Assembly (NCBI GenBank): GCA_950295325.1
Contig: OX485805.1
Coordinates: forward strand, 5,208,501-5,272,500
Direction of reading: 5' to 3'
Length of the DNA stretch: 64,000 nucleotides
Source of the DNA: Polytrichum commune
Taxonomy: Eukaryota > Streptophyta > Polytrichopsida > Polytrichales > Polytrichaceae
Below, one piece after another: positions 1 to 12,382 of the stretch (position 1 is the first letter of the stretch; each line of letters begins with the position of its first letter). The notes under the pieces were generated by a model, which ran no database searches, was not told the origin of the DNA, and saw only the letters and a program-made list of their open reading frames with translations. The position numbers and the translations under genes are program-made.

Positions 1-14
1 TTGCATGTACTTAC

Positions 15-2741
15 CATCTGAGTACTCGCAGCGCATGCTAAGGAGCTGCTTGTACCATCCAGTCGCCTCAAGCAGTGCCTTCACTTTTTGCTTCCTTTGA
101 TTCAACTTGCCTGTAATGTCTGCACAACCAATTTCGTCATCACAGTTGAGGGCCACTTTACACTATGGCCAAGGGCCGTGATCATGAAATTGTGTGAACC
201 CTTGGACTCATCCGAAGGCCATACAATGGAAAATTGAAACTGAATTTTGTGTGGTGACAGGCCTTTTGACTGTAGTGTAAAGGCATTTGTGAGCAGGCTC
301 TCAACCAAATGCTATTATATCACTATCCTATCCATGTGGGCCTTTCTACACAAAAAAACTATAAAATTATGAGGGTTGCGAGACTGTTAACTGTCATGGT
401 CTCCTGCTTTTGTGTTAGATCTACTTCTTTGAGGTGGGCTTGATGAAATATCTGGTAGACCATGAAACAACATCCATTGCATGCCATGTAGGAACCCACC
501 TAGGGAGTTTCATCCATTCAAACTTCCTTGGTCACTTAGGCCCTCAAGCTCTAATGTAATGTGAAGTGGGGCAGTCTTAACATTTTTGACCTAAGAGTGG
601 TTTTAGATTTCAATGGTCAGAGGCCCTCAAGCGCTATTGTAAAGTGCCCCTTTGCTACTGATGCTTATGGAAAATCTTCAACCTAATAAACCTGATCAAG
701 AAATATCTATGGCAGGATTTGTTTGATCTGAAATTATGAAGAGGAATGAAGTCACTTCTTGTTCTTGATGAAACCAACTACTTGACAAGCTACAGCCTTA
801 CCTCCCATGGACTTTGAAATAAGTGCTTCGCGCTCTGTTTTCAGCTGGTAAAGCTGCTTGGTGCGCTCACTTAGTTCTTCCAGATTTTTGTATACCTCAG
901 CTGTTTCTTGTTCACATCTGCTAAGCTCTTCCTGTTGCTCTTCCCTTACTAGGTCCATTCACACAATATATACAATTCAATCAGCCCTACTTCAATGTGG
1001 ATACTTCTTCACTGCAAAAAAATAACTCCAATGGTATGGTTCCTTGCAACAAGAAAAGAAAGTGTTACGATTTCCATTGTTCAGTATATTATAGCCACTT
1101 TTGAATCACTGACTACCTAGACATTTGCAGATCTCAGAATGGCACGTTCTTGGTAGCCAAACATCTCTTGAAAAGTACAGAAAGACTAAATAATTAGTAA
1201 ACCAACCTCTCTGAATGAACTGATCTTCTGCCTCCAAGCTCCCCAAGCGGCTAATGATTTCATCGACATCCTCTGCAATTGAGCAAGAACACATTGCATA
1301 AATTGCCAATCAGAACCTCAGCTTAGACGAGAGTGCTCACGTGAGTATTAAAAGGTCACAGAGCATGCGATTACGCAAACGTATTTACCGTCAAAGGACT
1401 TTGCCGCACGGTCTAGAAGGAATTTTCGTCAACACGGCTTCAGAATGCTGAAAACTAATATTCTGCTGGCTCGAATGCGCAATCAAAGGAGAAGGATTAA
1501 GCTCGGCAAAGAATCACACATATGTTGAGCCAAAGATGGCTTAATAGAGAACTGAATGCGATTTCTCGATACAAGCTTCACGTCAAACTCCTCAAATGCA
1601 AGTTGTGATATCTAAAGAAATCTGCCCACACAAAATCTTGTTCCGAACCGAATAGTGGAACTTTAGCTTTCGATACAAAATGAAATATCTTTCACTGATG
1701 TCGTCCACATTCGCCTAATTGAACGCCACAATAGTTGCAGCAGCTAAAAGAGAGGAACCAGATTGCCTCCCACAACATTCTTGTCATCACGAACGAAATG
1801 CGATCTACTCAAGCTCCACCAAAACCTCAAAGAGAACCTCCTCGGCTGAAAGCTGTGAATTCTAACTCTACTATCACTTAAAAGAATCTCCCAACACGAA
1901 ACCTTGTTCCGAATAGCTAGTGGAACTTTGCCTTTCGATACCAAATGAAACATCGTGCATTAATATCGCCCATATTGGCGTAATTGAAGGCCAGAATGCT
2001 TGCAGCAGATAAAAGAGAGACCAGATCACCACTTATAACATTCTTGTCATCACGAACAAAAGGCAATCTACTCAAGTTGTGAATTCTTAGAAGAATCTGC
2101 CTGCACAAAATTTTGTTTCAAATAGTGGAACTTTGACTTTCGGTACAAAATGAAACATCGTTGACTGATATCGTCAAAATTCACCTAATTGAACACCACA
2201 ATGCTACCATCAGCTAAAAGAGAGAGACGGGATTACCTCTCACGACATTCTTCTCATCGCAAACGAAAATGCGATCTACGCAAGTTCCACCAAAACTTTG
2301 AAGAAAATCTCCTCATATGAAAGTTGCGAACTCTGAAAAGAATCTCCCCCGCACAGAATGTTGTTCCGAATAGTGGCACTTTGACTTTTGACAGAAAACG
2401 AAACATCGTTCACTGACATCGTCCACATTTGCCTAATTGTACGCCATATGCTACCAGCAGCTAAAATTAAGAGACCAGACTCCCTCTAACAGCATTTTCG
2501 TCATCGTGAACGAAGCGCGACATTCTTCTCTACTCTAGCCTCACCAAAACCCTAAAGAAAACTTTCCACTGCTCGTGCAAATCGACTAACCTTGTGCGGC
2601 AACTTGCACGGAGCTAGCCACGTCTTTCGTATCTCTCAGAGCCGTTGCGACGTGCGCGCTCCAGGCTTCCACTTTCTTCACCAGATCCCCGAGCTCCTTG
2701 CCAAACCTGGCGCCATTGTGGCCAGAGGCTTGAGGCTCCAT
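15..2741 (-). CDS. SPC25: Kinetochore protein SPC25 (5' portion, four exons)
   Basis: SPC25 is a subunit of the NDC80 complex, which couples kinetochores to spindle microtubules. I assembled four exons on the minus strand with consistent phases: 2591-2741, 1207-1272, 802-948 and 15-110, with donors GTTAGT, GTTGGT, GTAAGG and GTAAGT. The ATG at 2741 was chosen because it opens the frame that joins the other exons; an upstream in-frame start at 2777 is possible. The protein is a charged coiled coil (EEQQEELSRCEQETAEVYK) that leads into LLEATGWYKQLLSMRCEYSDG. That segment aligns with the WYNRVLGFKIECGHG segment of Arabidopsis SPC25, recalled from memory, just before the globular RWD-like C-terminal domain. 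The C-terminal exons lie left of base 1. The coiled coil looks shorter than in Arabidopsis, so a small exon may have been missed in intron 1 or 2. Confidence 0.82.
370..620. repeat. Dispersed repeat, second copy inverted at ~52,630-52,840
   Basis: This segment of SPC25 intron 3 reappears in reverse orientation in an NPC1 intron near 52,630-52,840. Shared landmarks are a GAGGTGGG block, 'catgaaacaacatccattg' matched by its reverse complement, and a 'ccttggtc' / 'gaccaagg' block followed by CTCAAG or its complement. It carries no coding potential and is probably a short non-autonomous transposon. Confidence 0.5.
1612..2560. repeat. Four degenerate tandem copies inside SPC25 intron 1
   Basis: Intron 1 of SPC25 contains about four imperfect tandem copies of a ~200-270-bp unit. 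Landmarks recur in the same order: a block around GAACTTTGACTTTCG (near 1662, 1922, 2128 and 2386), then CATCGTTCACTGA, then a CAGCAGCTAAAAGAGAG block, then a CATTCTTGTCATCACGAACG block. Copies differ by substitutions and small indels, so the duplication is old. No coding frame is shared by the copies. Confidence 0.8.
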
Positions 2742-4062
2742 TGTGGTTGTCTCACCACTTCCTTCCACTCCGCACATTCAATCCACATATGCTAGGTGCT
2801 GCTACATATGAGTGACGCAATGCTTGGAGTTTGAGAAGATTGGAAAAGAGAGAGAACGAGATGGATGGCTATGGCGATGCAGGCCAGTCGTGTACTGCGA
2901 AAGCAACCACGATCGCAGCTCCCGCTTCGGACCGTTTGGTGCGTTTGAAATTTTGAACAAGAAGGGGGCGGTATTAGGACATGCATGGGCCTATGACCGT
3001 GCTTGTTGTGTCCATTGGAATAATGATATAAAATTAAATTAAACATTGGTGTTTCATGCACCGTCAACGTGAATGGGAGACCATTCTTTCTGGCAAGCGA
3101 TACTTATATAGCATACAAGTGCGAACTTTATTCTTCCATTATAAAAAATTTGAAATAATATTATATATGTAGTTCAGAGGTTGCTTTTTAAAGCTGATTT
3201 GACACCAAAATTAATTTAAAAGACTTTGATTCATCCAGTCCAAGTCATTGGGGTTGAATCGACCCACAAACTTATAAGGGTTCAAGTTTTCATATTAAAT
3301 GAATGGGAGGTATGTTCATATGCAATAATTCCCTCTCATTGTTCTCCCTTACAGTGATCATGTTTTACCAAACTTCAAGTTAAGGATATTGCCTTCCTTT
3401 TGTAAAGTGGACTTCATTTTTTTTAAACATTTGGGGGGTTGGGGGGTTGGGGGGGGGGTCCACAAGTGTTTTTTTATTCTTCTAATTTTGTTTATTTAGG
3501 AATAAGTTTGATGGCTATTTGGTGTATGTGTTTCACTAATGTTTTTGACTTCTTGCGAAATTCACTAGAGCAACTCCTATGATCACCGTAAAAATGATTC
3601 TATCAACTCCATGTATATAGGTCTGGTTGGGGATGTCTATGCCACAATTCAATTTCTACGTCATCCATTAAGGTTCCAACCAATCACATGATGTCATGTG
3701 AGAAATTTTGGCCTTTAAAAAAAAAAAAAAACCATTTGGTGCCTAATGTGATCCACATGTAGGGTGATTGACTTTCAAACTTTGGATGCCATAACATTCT
3801 TCAACTTGCATTGTTTGGTAACTTGTTTATCTAAGCCTACCATCAAAAGAACATTTTTCACAATCACTATCCCCAACATTATTTCTTCACAAAAAATTGT
3901 TCCTACCATTTAAACTATATTTTCTTGCACCAAAGGCCATCCTCATCTCAAATTCAAACTGAGATGAGGACAAGGTTTTCAATCCTTGGACTATTTTCAA
4001 AAACCATCTCTTGAAAACCTTGATAGGACAAGTTTAGAGCATCCAAACTAGAATCTAATTGA
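2742..4062. other. Intergenic between SPC25 and the kinase
   Basis: This stretch holds the SPC25 upstream region and the kinase 3' flank. It is AT-rich, with a G-rich tract near 3430-3460 (runs of GGGG separated by TT) and a 14-A run near 3718. I see no gene. Short frames at 2792-3067 and 2812-3042 oppose each other and lack recognisable content. Confidence 0.6.
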
Positions 4063-4905
4063 TTACCTACTAACTTGTGTCAACCACGGGTGCTCTAGAA
4101 TCTCCGTTGCACAAATTCTTGTTTCCGGATTGAAATCGAGCATCCGCAGTACCAAATGCACGGCGTCTTCTGGGAGGTTCTTGTTCCAAAATTCAATGTC
4201 ACCCGAGCAGTCTGTGTTTGCAAATTCCTCATCCGGTTTATCCAAGTCGAACGGCCAATCCCCTGTCAACATGAGGAACAACACAACTCCCGAACTCCAT
4301 ATGTCGTTTGCGGGCCTTGCGGCTTCGCGTCTCAAAACTTCGGGAGCAATATACCCTGGAGTTCCACAACAGTATTTCGTTTCGCCTTCTAATTTACTAT
4401 CCTCCTCCTGCGGCTGGATTTCGGTCGCCATTCCAAAGTCCGTGAGCCGAATGGACGTTTTATCGTCTGACAAAAGAATATTTTCGGTCTTGATGTCGCG
4501 GTGAATGACGCCCTTGTCGTGGTGGATGTATGCCAACACTTGCGCGAGTTGCTTCATGAGGTGTTGCGCGAGGTCGAGACGGAGGCCGTCGGGGTACTGG
4601 GTAATGAGCTCGGTTAGAGTTCCGCCTTTGCAATACTCCATTACAATGTGCATCTCTTTGTCGGTTTCAAAGGCTTCGTGGAGCGTGACGACGAATGGGT
4701 GTGACGAGCATTTCCGATGCATCGCGACTTCTTGCCGTAAATGGGCGCTCATGCTATTACATTCTGAGAAGTACACGGTTTTGCACGCCATCAATTCTCC
4801 CGATCTCTTGTCTTGGCACAATCTTACAGTCCCTTGCGAACCGACCCCGATTGGTGTATTCCACTTGTAAACGTACGAATGATCAAACCTAGACTCTGTC
4901 TCCAT
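4063..4905 (-). CDS. CAMK-type Ser/Thr protein kinase, single exon
   Basis: A 280-residue protein that is almost entirely a Ser/Thr kinase domain. In order: glycine loop GVGSQGTV, catalytic lysine in MACKTV, catalytic loop HRDIKTEN, DFG motif in TDFGMAT, activation-segment end GTPGYIAPEVL, DIWSSGVVLFLMLTGDWPF in subdomain IX, and a closing HPWL. This matches the calcium/calmodulin-dependent kinase group, close to CDPK, SnRK and PEPC-kinase domains. There are no EF hands, autoinhibitory segment or NAF motif, so it resembles stripped-down kinases such as PEP carboxylase kinase. That identity is not proven. The frame stays open upstream to 4968 but begins there with GTG; the first ATG is at 4905, and an upstream coding exon cannot be excluded. 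No introns interrupt it. Substrate unknown. Confidence 0.85.
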   Translation of the reverse strand: METESRFDHSYVYKWNTPIGVGSQGTVRLCQDKRSGELMACKTVYFSECNSMSAHLRQEVAMHRKCSSHPFVVTLHEAFETDKEMHIVMEYCKGGTLTELITQYPDGLRLDLAQHLMKQLAQVLAYIHHDKGVIHRDIKTENILLSDDKTSIRLTDFGMATEIQPQEEDSKLEGETKYCCGTPGYIAPEVLRREAARPANDIWSSGVVLFLMLTGDWPFDLDKPDEEFANTDCSGDIEFWNKNLPEDAVHLVLRMLDFNPETRICATEILEHPWLTQVSR

Positions 4906-6310
4906 CTTTACACGCTCGAGAGTTTGTTCCTCTCCAGCAAACTTTGCTGCCTCCTTAAAAGAGTACACCAGTATTTTCTTAAATATTATGGTGTCTCTTC
5001 CTTAGTACCGATACTATGTATGAATTTCAGCTGCACAAAAATAAATTTGAAGGAAAATGGCCTATAAAGTTTGAAGTTCACCTTCACAAAAGAAAAAGCA
5101 ACAATGGTCCCATGAATGTAAAAGCAGAAATTCGGGTGGTATGTCAATGTTTATTGCATGGCTGCACTTACATTTCCCATGCCCTGAGTTTCATTCATCA
5201 TTTGTTAAAAAGGAGAAGTCTTAAAAACAGCACACCGACTCCCAATTCCACTTTTACTTTTTCCATGCCAGGAATTTCATTCACAGTTTGTAATCTGAAA
5301 AGGGGCTCAAAAGTAAAAGTGATTCCCAATTCCATTATGTAATGTACACTATTTATGATATTTAGTGTCACTTACTATTTGGAATTACATGATACTATAA
5401 CTTTCTGGTATATATATCAATTTTAACCAACAAAGGTCAATTAAGTTTAAGACATTGTAGAACATAAACATCAATACTTAATAAAAGAAATTCATTACAG
5501 TGTAACATTAAATAGTAAGTGACAAAAATACCATAAACTGTGCACTGTATTGTACTCTAAATCAACCTATTAGCTCGGCCGCATTTATTCTCTAGAACCC
5601 ACTTTGATTATAGATATGAGAATTACAATGGTCCACAATAATTTTCAACCCATTCCAAATTTCCAAGCTAGAATCAGTGTGGGTCCACATATATTCTATT
5701 TGTAGGAAGCTGATGTGAGTGACTATTTAATTTTATGCTAAGTTACTCACACTATCTTATGCTACCTAAGCCTACAGGAAGGCTTATGGAAAGACTATTA
5801 ATGTGGCCCACAATGATTATTTCCAAATCAATTTTCCACCCACACTATTATTATACTGCTGGAATCACTTACATCGCAATTTGTTCACAATGCACACTTG
5901 TGTAGGAAAAATTGTTGATCAAGCTCAAAATACATGACTACAGAAGCCCATAGTGAAGTGCTGGTTAAACTTGCAACCCAAATTTTTACACAAAGCTCAC
6001 CTATGAAGAGGCCATTCCAACAGGCACTTCATCAAAATGAGAGTGGTGTTTGAGGTAGCCAACTGGAGTTCTAGGTAAAGTGGTCATGAACTGCGTAGAA
6101 TATCCAAGGCACACCTTTCCACTTTTCTTAAGGAATGAAACTAATTTTAGGCAATTTCATTGAGAACCAAAGGCAGCCTTCATATTCCTGATGACATGGA
6201 ATTCTATGTCCATCAATTTTAGTGCTATTCAGTAACATTGACAGTCATGTTTGCCTGTGCAAAACAACCCTCCAGGATGATGTGATCATTTGGTTCAAAA
6301 TCTGAGTAAG
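4906..6310. other. Intergenic between the kinase and RFC4
   Basis: AT-rich DNA without a supported gene. It includes the MITE at 5337-5565 and the kinase upstream region. The 108-residue frame at 5016-5342 runs into the MITE and has no recognisable domain. Confidence 0.6.
5337..5565. mobile_element. MITE, family 1, copy 1
   Basis: About 225 bp bounded by imperfect terminal inverted repeats of roughly 40 bp. The left arm contains ATTTATGATATTTAGTGTCA and CTTACTATTT. The right arm contains AAATAGTAAGTGAC and ATACCATAAACTGTG, its reverse complement with a few mismatches. The interior is AT-rich and noncoding. A second copy lies at 12,160-12,382. This is the structure of a non-autonomous DNA transposon; its superfamily is not identifiable from two copies. 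Confidence 0.7.
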
Positions 6311-9300
6311 TCAATAGTAAGTGCATTCTTGAGTTTGATTACACAGAGAGCGCATCGTGTTGCTAGCCACGTCCATCAATTGGAGGTACTCATCTGCTCC
6401 ATCTATAAGGCACTGATCATCACCAATATTGACAATCAATACAAGTTTACCATGACCATCAACAAATAACGCAATTAACTTTCAGAAAACGAATTTGAAG
6501 ATTTAATAGAGCTACCGTAAAGTGATGTCTGATTTGACACAAAATAATTATTCTTTGGACAAATTATGCCCTGTGTTGTATCCACATTGGTTAAGACCAT
6601 GTTCAATCCAACATGGAAATTGGTTTTCAGCATTCAAAATGTCGAACCAAACATCACTCTACGGTATCTTTGACGCAGTGGGACTTTTGGTTGGGAGTTG
6701 GTTGTTTCGCATACAAATCCTTCCATGTTTAATGAGTTTTTTGTGCATTCTCAGATGTAGTGTGAAGGATTAAATGAAGAACATTCTACCTCAGTTCATT
6801 GAGGGTCAAACTCTTATTTGGCATGCCAAGAGGTGATAAAATGCGTTTGGCCATCAATGAACCAAAAAAGGTTGCTTTTCATTCAAACACTACCTTCAAG
6901 GATGCACAAGTGGAAAGAGTTGATTAATTATGTATAAAAAAAATCATTGAGAATTCATAGTGGACTAACTCGCAACAAAAAGTCCAATTGAGCTAAAAAT
7001 TAATTCTAATGAACACTAAGCAAACACAGAAGATAGAGGTATTCAAAACCCAACATAACTGAAGATGTCAAGAGACCAGTGGGGCTGGCTGATATTTCAG
7101 GATGGAGGGATTTACCTTGTCAGCCTCAGCAAGCCGCTCGGTAATTTGTGCTTTTTGTGTGTCTGTCATATCTTGAGACTGAACTACAAAATCAAATAGC
7201 TGGATGCAGTCCCAAAAGTTACACCCAAACCAACAGAACATATCAATAATTTGTACAACCTTGAAACATTACCTATAGAGAAATATTGCAATAAAATAAC
7301 ACTTTGAGTCCACAATCTTTAACAAAATTTTATCATCTCTATTCTCTATTCAACCACAATTGTCTCACCAGCTTAAAAGCCATCACCACTATGGGACGTA
7401 TAGCAGAAAAGGGAGCCGTACTAAAATGTAGTACCTGAGAGAAGATTTGAGACACAGGGTGGCCTTCTGCAATAATGTCTGTAACCTCTTTGTGTGCCAA
7501 ATCAAATTGCCCACTTTGGCAAGCTTTCAAAAGTCCTTTGAGGACACTGTCAGGCACAATCTACACAACATAGAATATATTAGAAACAAGGTAAGTCCAT
7601 TCCTATTGTGACCACAAATTTCAAGCAACTTGTCAAATAAGTAAGCAAATTAACCACAAAACCCAAGTAAGGAACTAGATTTACACTACAGACCAGTTTT
7701 CAGAGTCATGTGCAAAATCTTCTACATTGACATTGGATAAAAGGATCATTTGCAAGTTTGGTGATATACCCCAGAAACGCTGATGATGTTTTCACTGGAT
7801 ATGGAGGAGCCATATAGCCGTGCCGCACTCTACACAAATTGAAGGCTGGTTAGAACTTTAAGAGTAATTTTGAATTTATATTGGAATCATACTGGTCCTT
7901 GCCCAAGTGCGAACCATTAGGATCGGCATACCGGATCAGGTGACTAGCCAATCAAACAAGTTGTTCATAACTTTGAGATTGGGATGCACAGAATGCACAA
8001 ATCAAATGTGATTGACACCATAAGCAGCCACAACCATTGCTTGACCCTTAAAAGTCAAAGGGTATTTTTTGAAAATTGAGGTGACTTGAGATAAATGACT
8101 TTCAATATTCGAGTGTTCTATACATTCAAAGAGGAGTTGTTAGGAATCACTCAAAGACTACATCCATACTACATTTGTACGGTTGAAATTAGCACTAGAC
8201 ATGACAAAAACCCATGTATAAGATTTTGAGCAAATTTTGATTGCAAATATTCATAAAAAAATCATGGCAAGGTATTACTCAGTGAAATTGTGTCTGCAGG
8301 CTCAAAACTAAACTATGTATAACATACTTTGAAAGAACAAAAAATTAAAATCATGTGTAGAATTAGTAGCTAAAAATAGTCATTAATTGAAAAATACCAT
8401 CAGAATAATAAAGCTACTTCAATACGGGTTACTTTTCCAAGAGAAGGCTAAAGATGAAGTTATCAATGATGAAATTTCATTATTCTTGACGTCTCAAGGT
8501 TAAAAATTGCAAAATAGTTGACAATAGGTCAAGGATAGTCTAAAGCTGCACCTGTAGGTAGGTGATAGCCCGTCGAAGGTCACCATCAGAAACTCTGCTA
8601 AGCGTTGAGAGGGCCTGCACAAAGATCCGTATATCACCAATGTCACTAACAATGCCAATAGTGACAATCTATGATGTTAAATTGCAAAGCTCAACACCGC
8701 TAAAATGTTGGAGCATAAAGGATAAATTGTTGAAGGGTGAAATCTGTTTCAGTGATCCACCTCTGCAGGAAGTGTCAAACCTTCCTCTTGACATATATAT
8801 TGGATGCGGTTTGTCATAACATCTTCAAGAAGAGGTTTGAACCGAAACTTCGCACATCGTGATGCCAATGGCTCAATTATTCTGGAACCACACCATCTTG
8901 TTCAGAACAAGCCATGTACTACAACATACCCCATTCTAGCGTTTTAGAAACTCAAATACTATTCTAATGTGCTTCTCACTCTTTTCAAATGTTCAGATCC
9001 AAATCTTGATACTGTCAAGCATAGTATATGCATAGTTGCAAGAAAGCTCATTTATACATCTGAAATAAGTTGGACTCTCTTCAGTTTATAGGTTTAGAAA
9101 GAAGGAAAAGGAACACACCGGCTTACATAATTGCAGATGAAGCAAAATCGAGTTACTTTGGAGTAGGTTTCCATGGTGCGCCGTAACGCATTCTACACAA
9201 AGTAAATTGACAACATCATGCTTGAATCCAATTCAAAATTCTCAAATTATGGTTTTAGTTCATAGTCATAATGGAACAATATCTTATCCATGAGCAAAAG

Positions 9301-11367
9301 AAATGATTTCATGCGAACGTGCTACTAAGCATTATTGCAAGAGATCAGGTTACTGCGAAAAGATTGAGACATTGAAAAAGAAAAGTGGAAGCTAACCTGG
9401 GCGTCTTCAGTCATGGAATCAGCTTCATCCAAGATGATGACCTTAAAAGGAGGACATGGGTACCCACTACAAGGAGAGAGATGTTATCTACGAGAAAACT
9501 TATTTTTAAGTCACAACAATTTAGGAAATCATAGGAACAGGGCAGGAATATATTTTAAAGCTGCAGAGGTAATGACCACACACAACCCACCTCACATTAA
9601 ATAGTTTTTTTGTATTAGACAAGACATAGAATCACTTTTGTCTTTAGGTGCTATAAACTCAGATATCAGGTATATAACATTTTAACAAGACACAAAATTA
9701 AGTAGCCTATTTAGGTTCTAATGCAAATGGAATAATTCTTAAGGTATCCAGATAGCCTAAGAATGATCTCATTGAGGACGTGCTTCTTCAATTGGATCTT
9801 GGTAGATGGAAGAAGGCTTTGTGTCCGATGATAGGCCACAATGAGGTGTTGACTAACGAGAGCTTGCTACTTGACTATGCTTGGTGGTAATCATGCATGT
9901 AATCAAGGACCTTGATTCTTGAAAATTTATTCTTGAAGCTAGAATAGAGAGAGAACGTGCGAACACATGCTAAAGCATGCTATGGAGGAATGTGGGGGTT
10001 AGCAAATTACAAGTGACTGCCCAAGACTGATACACAGAACTCACTGCCTTCAAACACTAAACAATTAGAACAATTAAACCCCAAATCCTGTATTATAAGC
10101 AAAGAAAATTGAACGTAAAAAGATGAACATATTCCACACACCTGACACCAGAGCCAACTGCAACTGCAGCAAAGTCCTTGATCTTTGTCCGAACGACGTT
10201 GATCCCACGATCATCACTGGCATTCAGCTCCAGCACTCTTGATTTATAGAGCTCTGGCCTGCATCAAGGAATTGAAAAGGCGTGCTTTGGACATGCATGG
10301 GTAGGTATCATACTAGACTTAAGACCTAATTAAGAACAGCAAGATCTTTTCTTCTCAAGAAATAAATTGTTTCCAAGGTTGCAATCACAAAAAGGCAAAC
10401 TTAATGGATTGTGAAGAATTTTTTATTAATGACTCACCCGAACAGCTGATGACAGATAGCAAGGCCAGTTGTAGTCTTTCCTGTTCCGGGAGGCCCATAG
10501 AACAAAAGGTGAGGTAACTGCACCATCCACAAGTCCCATCAGAAATTTGCCTCCTAAAAAATTGCACAAATTGCATGAAGGTAGAGATCATAGAATCAAC
10601 GCAATCCAAAAATAAATACTCACATTTCCTGTTTCAAGTGTGTTGGTGAGAGTTCGCACGACTTCCTCTTGATGTGCAACATCCTTCACCTGCCGGGGTC
10701 GACTGCCACATGCAAAATTTGGTCAAAAGCAATCCCACACCCGAAATAGTAAAAACAATACCTAAAAGAAAAACCACAAAAAAGCACCAGGGTCTCAAAA
10801 TGCTGCAGAGACTTGCGAACGATCCTATCTTTTCTGCAAACTAAGAGCATTTCCAACAATCACTTAAAAGCAAGCCTCTGTAATCGGCATTTATTCTATG
10901 ACTTCTTGGAGCAATTTTTTTTTGCGTACTCACTCCTACCCACAAAGCCCAGAAATTTATTCAAATCTTTATTGCCCGCCAATTATTGACAGAGATTGAC
11001 AGAGAGGCAACCCTCTCTAAACCCCTACGCATCCCCGATCACTTCACCGCGGACTTTACAGGGTTGTCTCTCTCTCAATCAATAATCGGCGGCGACCAAT
11101 GAAGACTTATGATATATATGGACTTTGTGGCTGGGATGAGCATGCAACATTGGCGCGTAGAACTTTGAAAGCCGATGATCACAGAGAGAACCATTCTAAG
11201 CTCCAAGAATTCGTAAAGCCGATGCTTATTGAAAGAATCCTTTAAAAGCGACCATAGAAGTGGCTCTTAGAACAATATGAGAGAAATGGCAAAAATATGA
11301 ATGGAAGAGCAGAAAGTTTTTACTATTTCTCCACCCAATGTTGTGTGCTCTGCATCACCGGTGCCAT
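6311..11367 (-). CDS. RFC4: Replication factor C subunit 4 (clamp-loader ATPase)
   Basis: A small RFC subunit of the clamp loader that opens PCNA and loads it on primer-template DNA. Twelve exons read continuously for 339 residues: 11324-11367, 10624-10702, 10438-10517, 10142-10258, 9397-9466, 9119-9192, 8761-8881, 8552-8614, 7770-7829, 7435-7560, 7116-7199 and 6311-6412. The start [15 protein letters not shown] matches the plant RFC4 N-terminus. Motifs in order: RFC box II region WVEKYRPRQV, Walker [21 protein letters not shown], Walker [10 protein letters not shown], sensor [17 protein letters not shown] (with the SRC arginine finger), and the C-terminal collar ending in [13 protein letters not shown]. 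Every splice phase closes and there is no internal stop, so the gene appears intact. The length matches other plant RFC4 proteins. The short C-terminal tail after LCNQTQE is specific to this copy. Confidence 0.95.
6690..6990. repeat. Dispersed MITE-like repeat, family 2, divergent copy
   Basis: This segment, 3' of the RFC4 exon at 7116, resembles the MITE at 50,189-50,418 and copies near 61,150-61,470 and 63,860-64,000. Shared blocks are GGTTGGGAGTTGGTTG, CCTTCCATGTTTAATGAG, the GAAGAACATTCTAC block and CATTGAGGGTCAAACTC. It lies within RFC4 intron 11 (6413-7115). Confidence 0.5.
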
Positions 11368-11490
11368 TGCTTGTTCTGTTACGCCTGCTGCTGAGAAATT
11401 AACTTTTTCCGCTTGGTGAACCTCAGATTCTGACTGCCATGTCTTGCAGCCCACACCGTGCTTTGCTGCGCGTGAAATTGCTGTGAGCTG

Positions 11491-11510
11491 AAGCCCTAAA
11501 CCCTAAGCCC
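11491..11510. promoter_or_regulatory. Telo-box-like site upstream of RFC4
   Basis: About 125-145 bp upstream of the RFC4 ATG, the sequence carries CCTAAACCCTAAGCCC. The AAACCCTA telo-box is a known element of plant promoters for ribosomal and replication genes. Its function here is inferred from position only. Confidence 0.45.
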
Positions 11511-11628
11511 TTATGAAAATTTTGCAATGCTATGACTGCAACCCATTTCCAATTAAGTTAAGTTATTTTCATCCCGGTGTGGCACTTCGATTTGAATGCA
11601 ACCAGAATTGGAAAGAGATGGAGGGGAA

Positions 11629-11661
<33 letters not shown>

Positions 11662-12159
11662 CAGTGTGGCAATAGCGAGGTCGGGCGGGAGACATTAGAT
11701 GAACAGTCTTTAGCGTTTAGATGGATAGAGACATCCATCCGTTTCACTTCTTACACTGTACAGAATCTTTATTACTTCAATTACTGTAAGGTATGCGGGT
11801 GCTATTCAGTTCGTTTTTCTCGTTCTAATTCTTCTAGTGACCAGATTTACTTCTTTGATTTTGTGTTGCATTAGCAATTCTATGATGAAACATCAACAAA
11901 TCAAGCTAAATTTTGGACCTCCCCTCATTTAGTTATAGTTATCAAAACTGCATGTTTGTTGATTTCTTAATTGAATACATAGATCCTCCAAATTGTGTTC
12001 ACTATTGCATGTGGGTTATTCATTTAAACTTGATGATATAGTCTAATCTCTTGTAAACATGTGTCTTTATGGTGTTTGTTCTTTGATAACACCCGTCTTC
12101 ATCATACTCTTTTCTAAGGGCAAACTTCCATGTGTTGGCAAAGTCTCATGAAACAACTA

Positions 12160-12382
12160 CTTACATTGTTTATGGTATTTAGTGACACTTACTATTTGGA
12201 ATTACACGTTGCTACAACTTCTTGCCCTTAATATAATATCTACTAACAAAGATTGCATAGATTGTTCAGACAATAGAACATAAATTTGTAATACACTACA
12301 ATCTCAGTATATACTTATAGCATGACGTAAGTCTACAGAGTAAGTGACATTAAACACCATAAAAAATATACACCATTTATAC
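12160..12382. mobile_element. MITE, family 1, copy 2
   Basis: The left arm contains TTTATGGTATTTAGTGACAC and TTACTATTT. The right arm, near 12,335-12,382, contains AGTAAGTGACATTAAACACC and ATAAAAAATA as its imperfect reverse complement. The arms match copy 1 at 5337-5565 better than the interior does, as expected for a MITE family. Confidence 0.7.
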
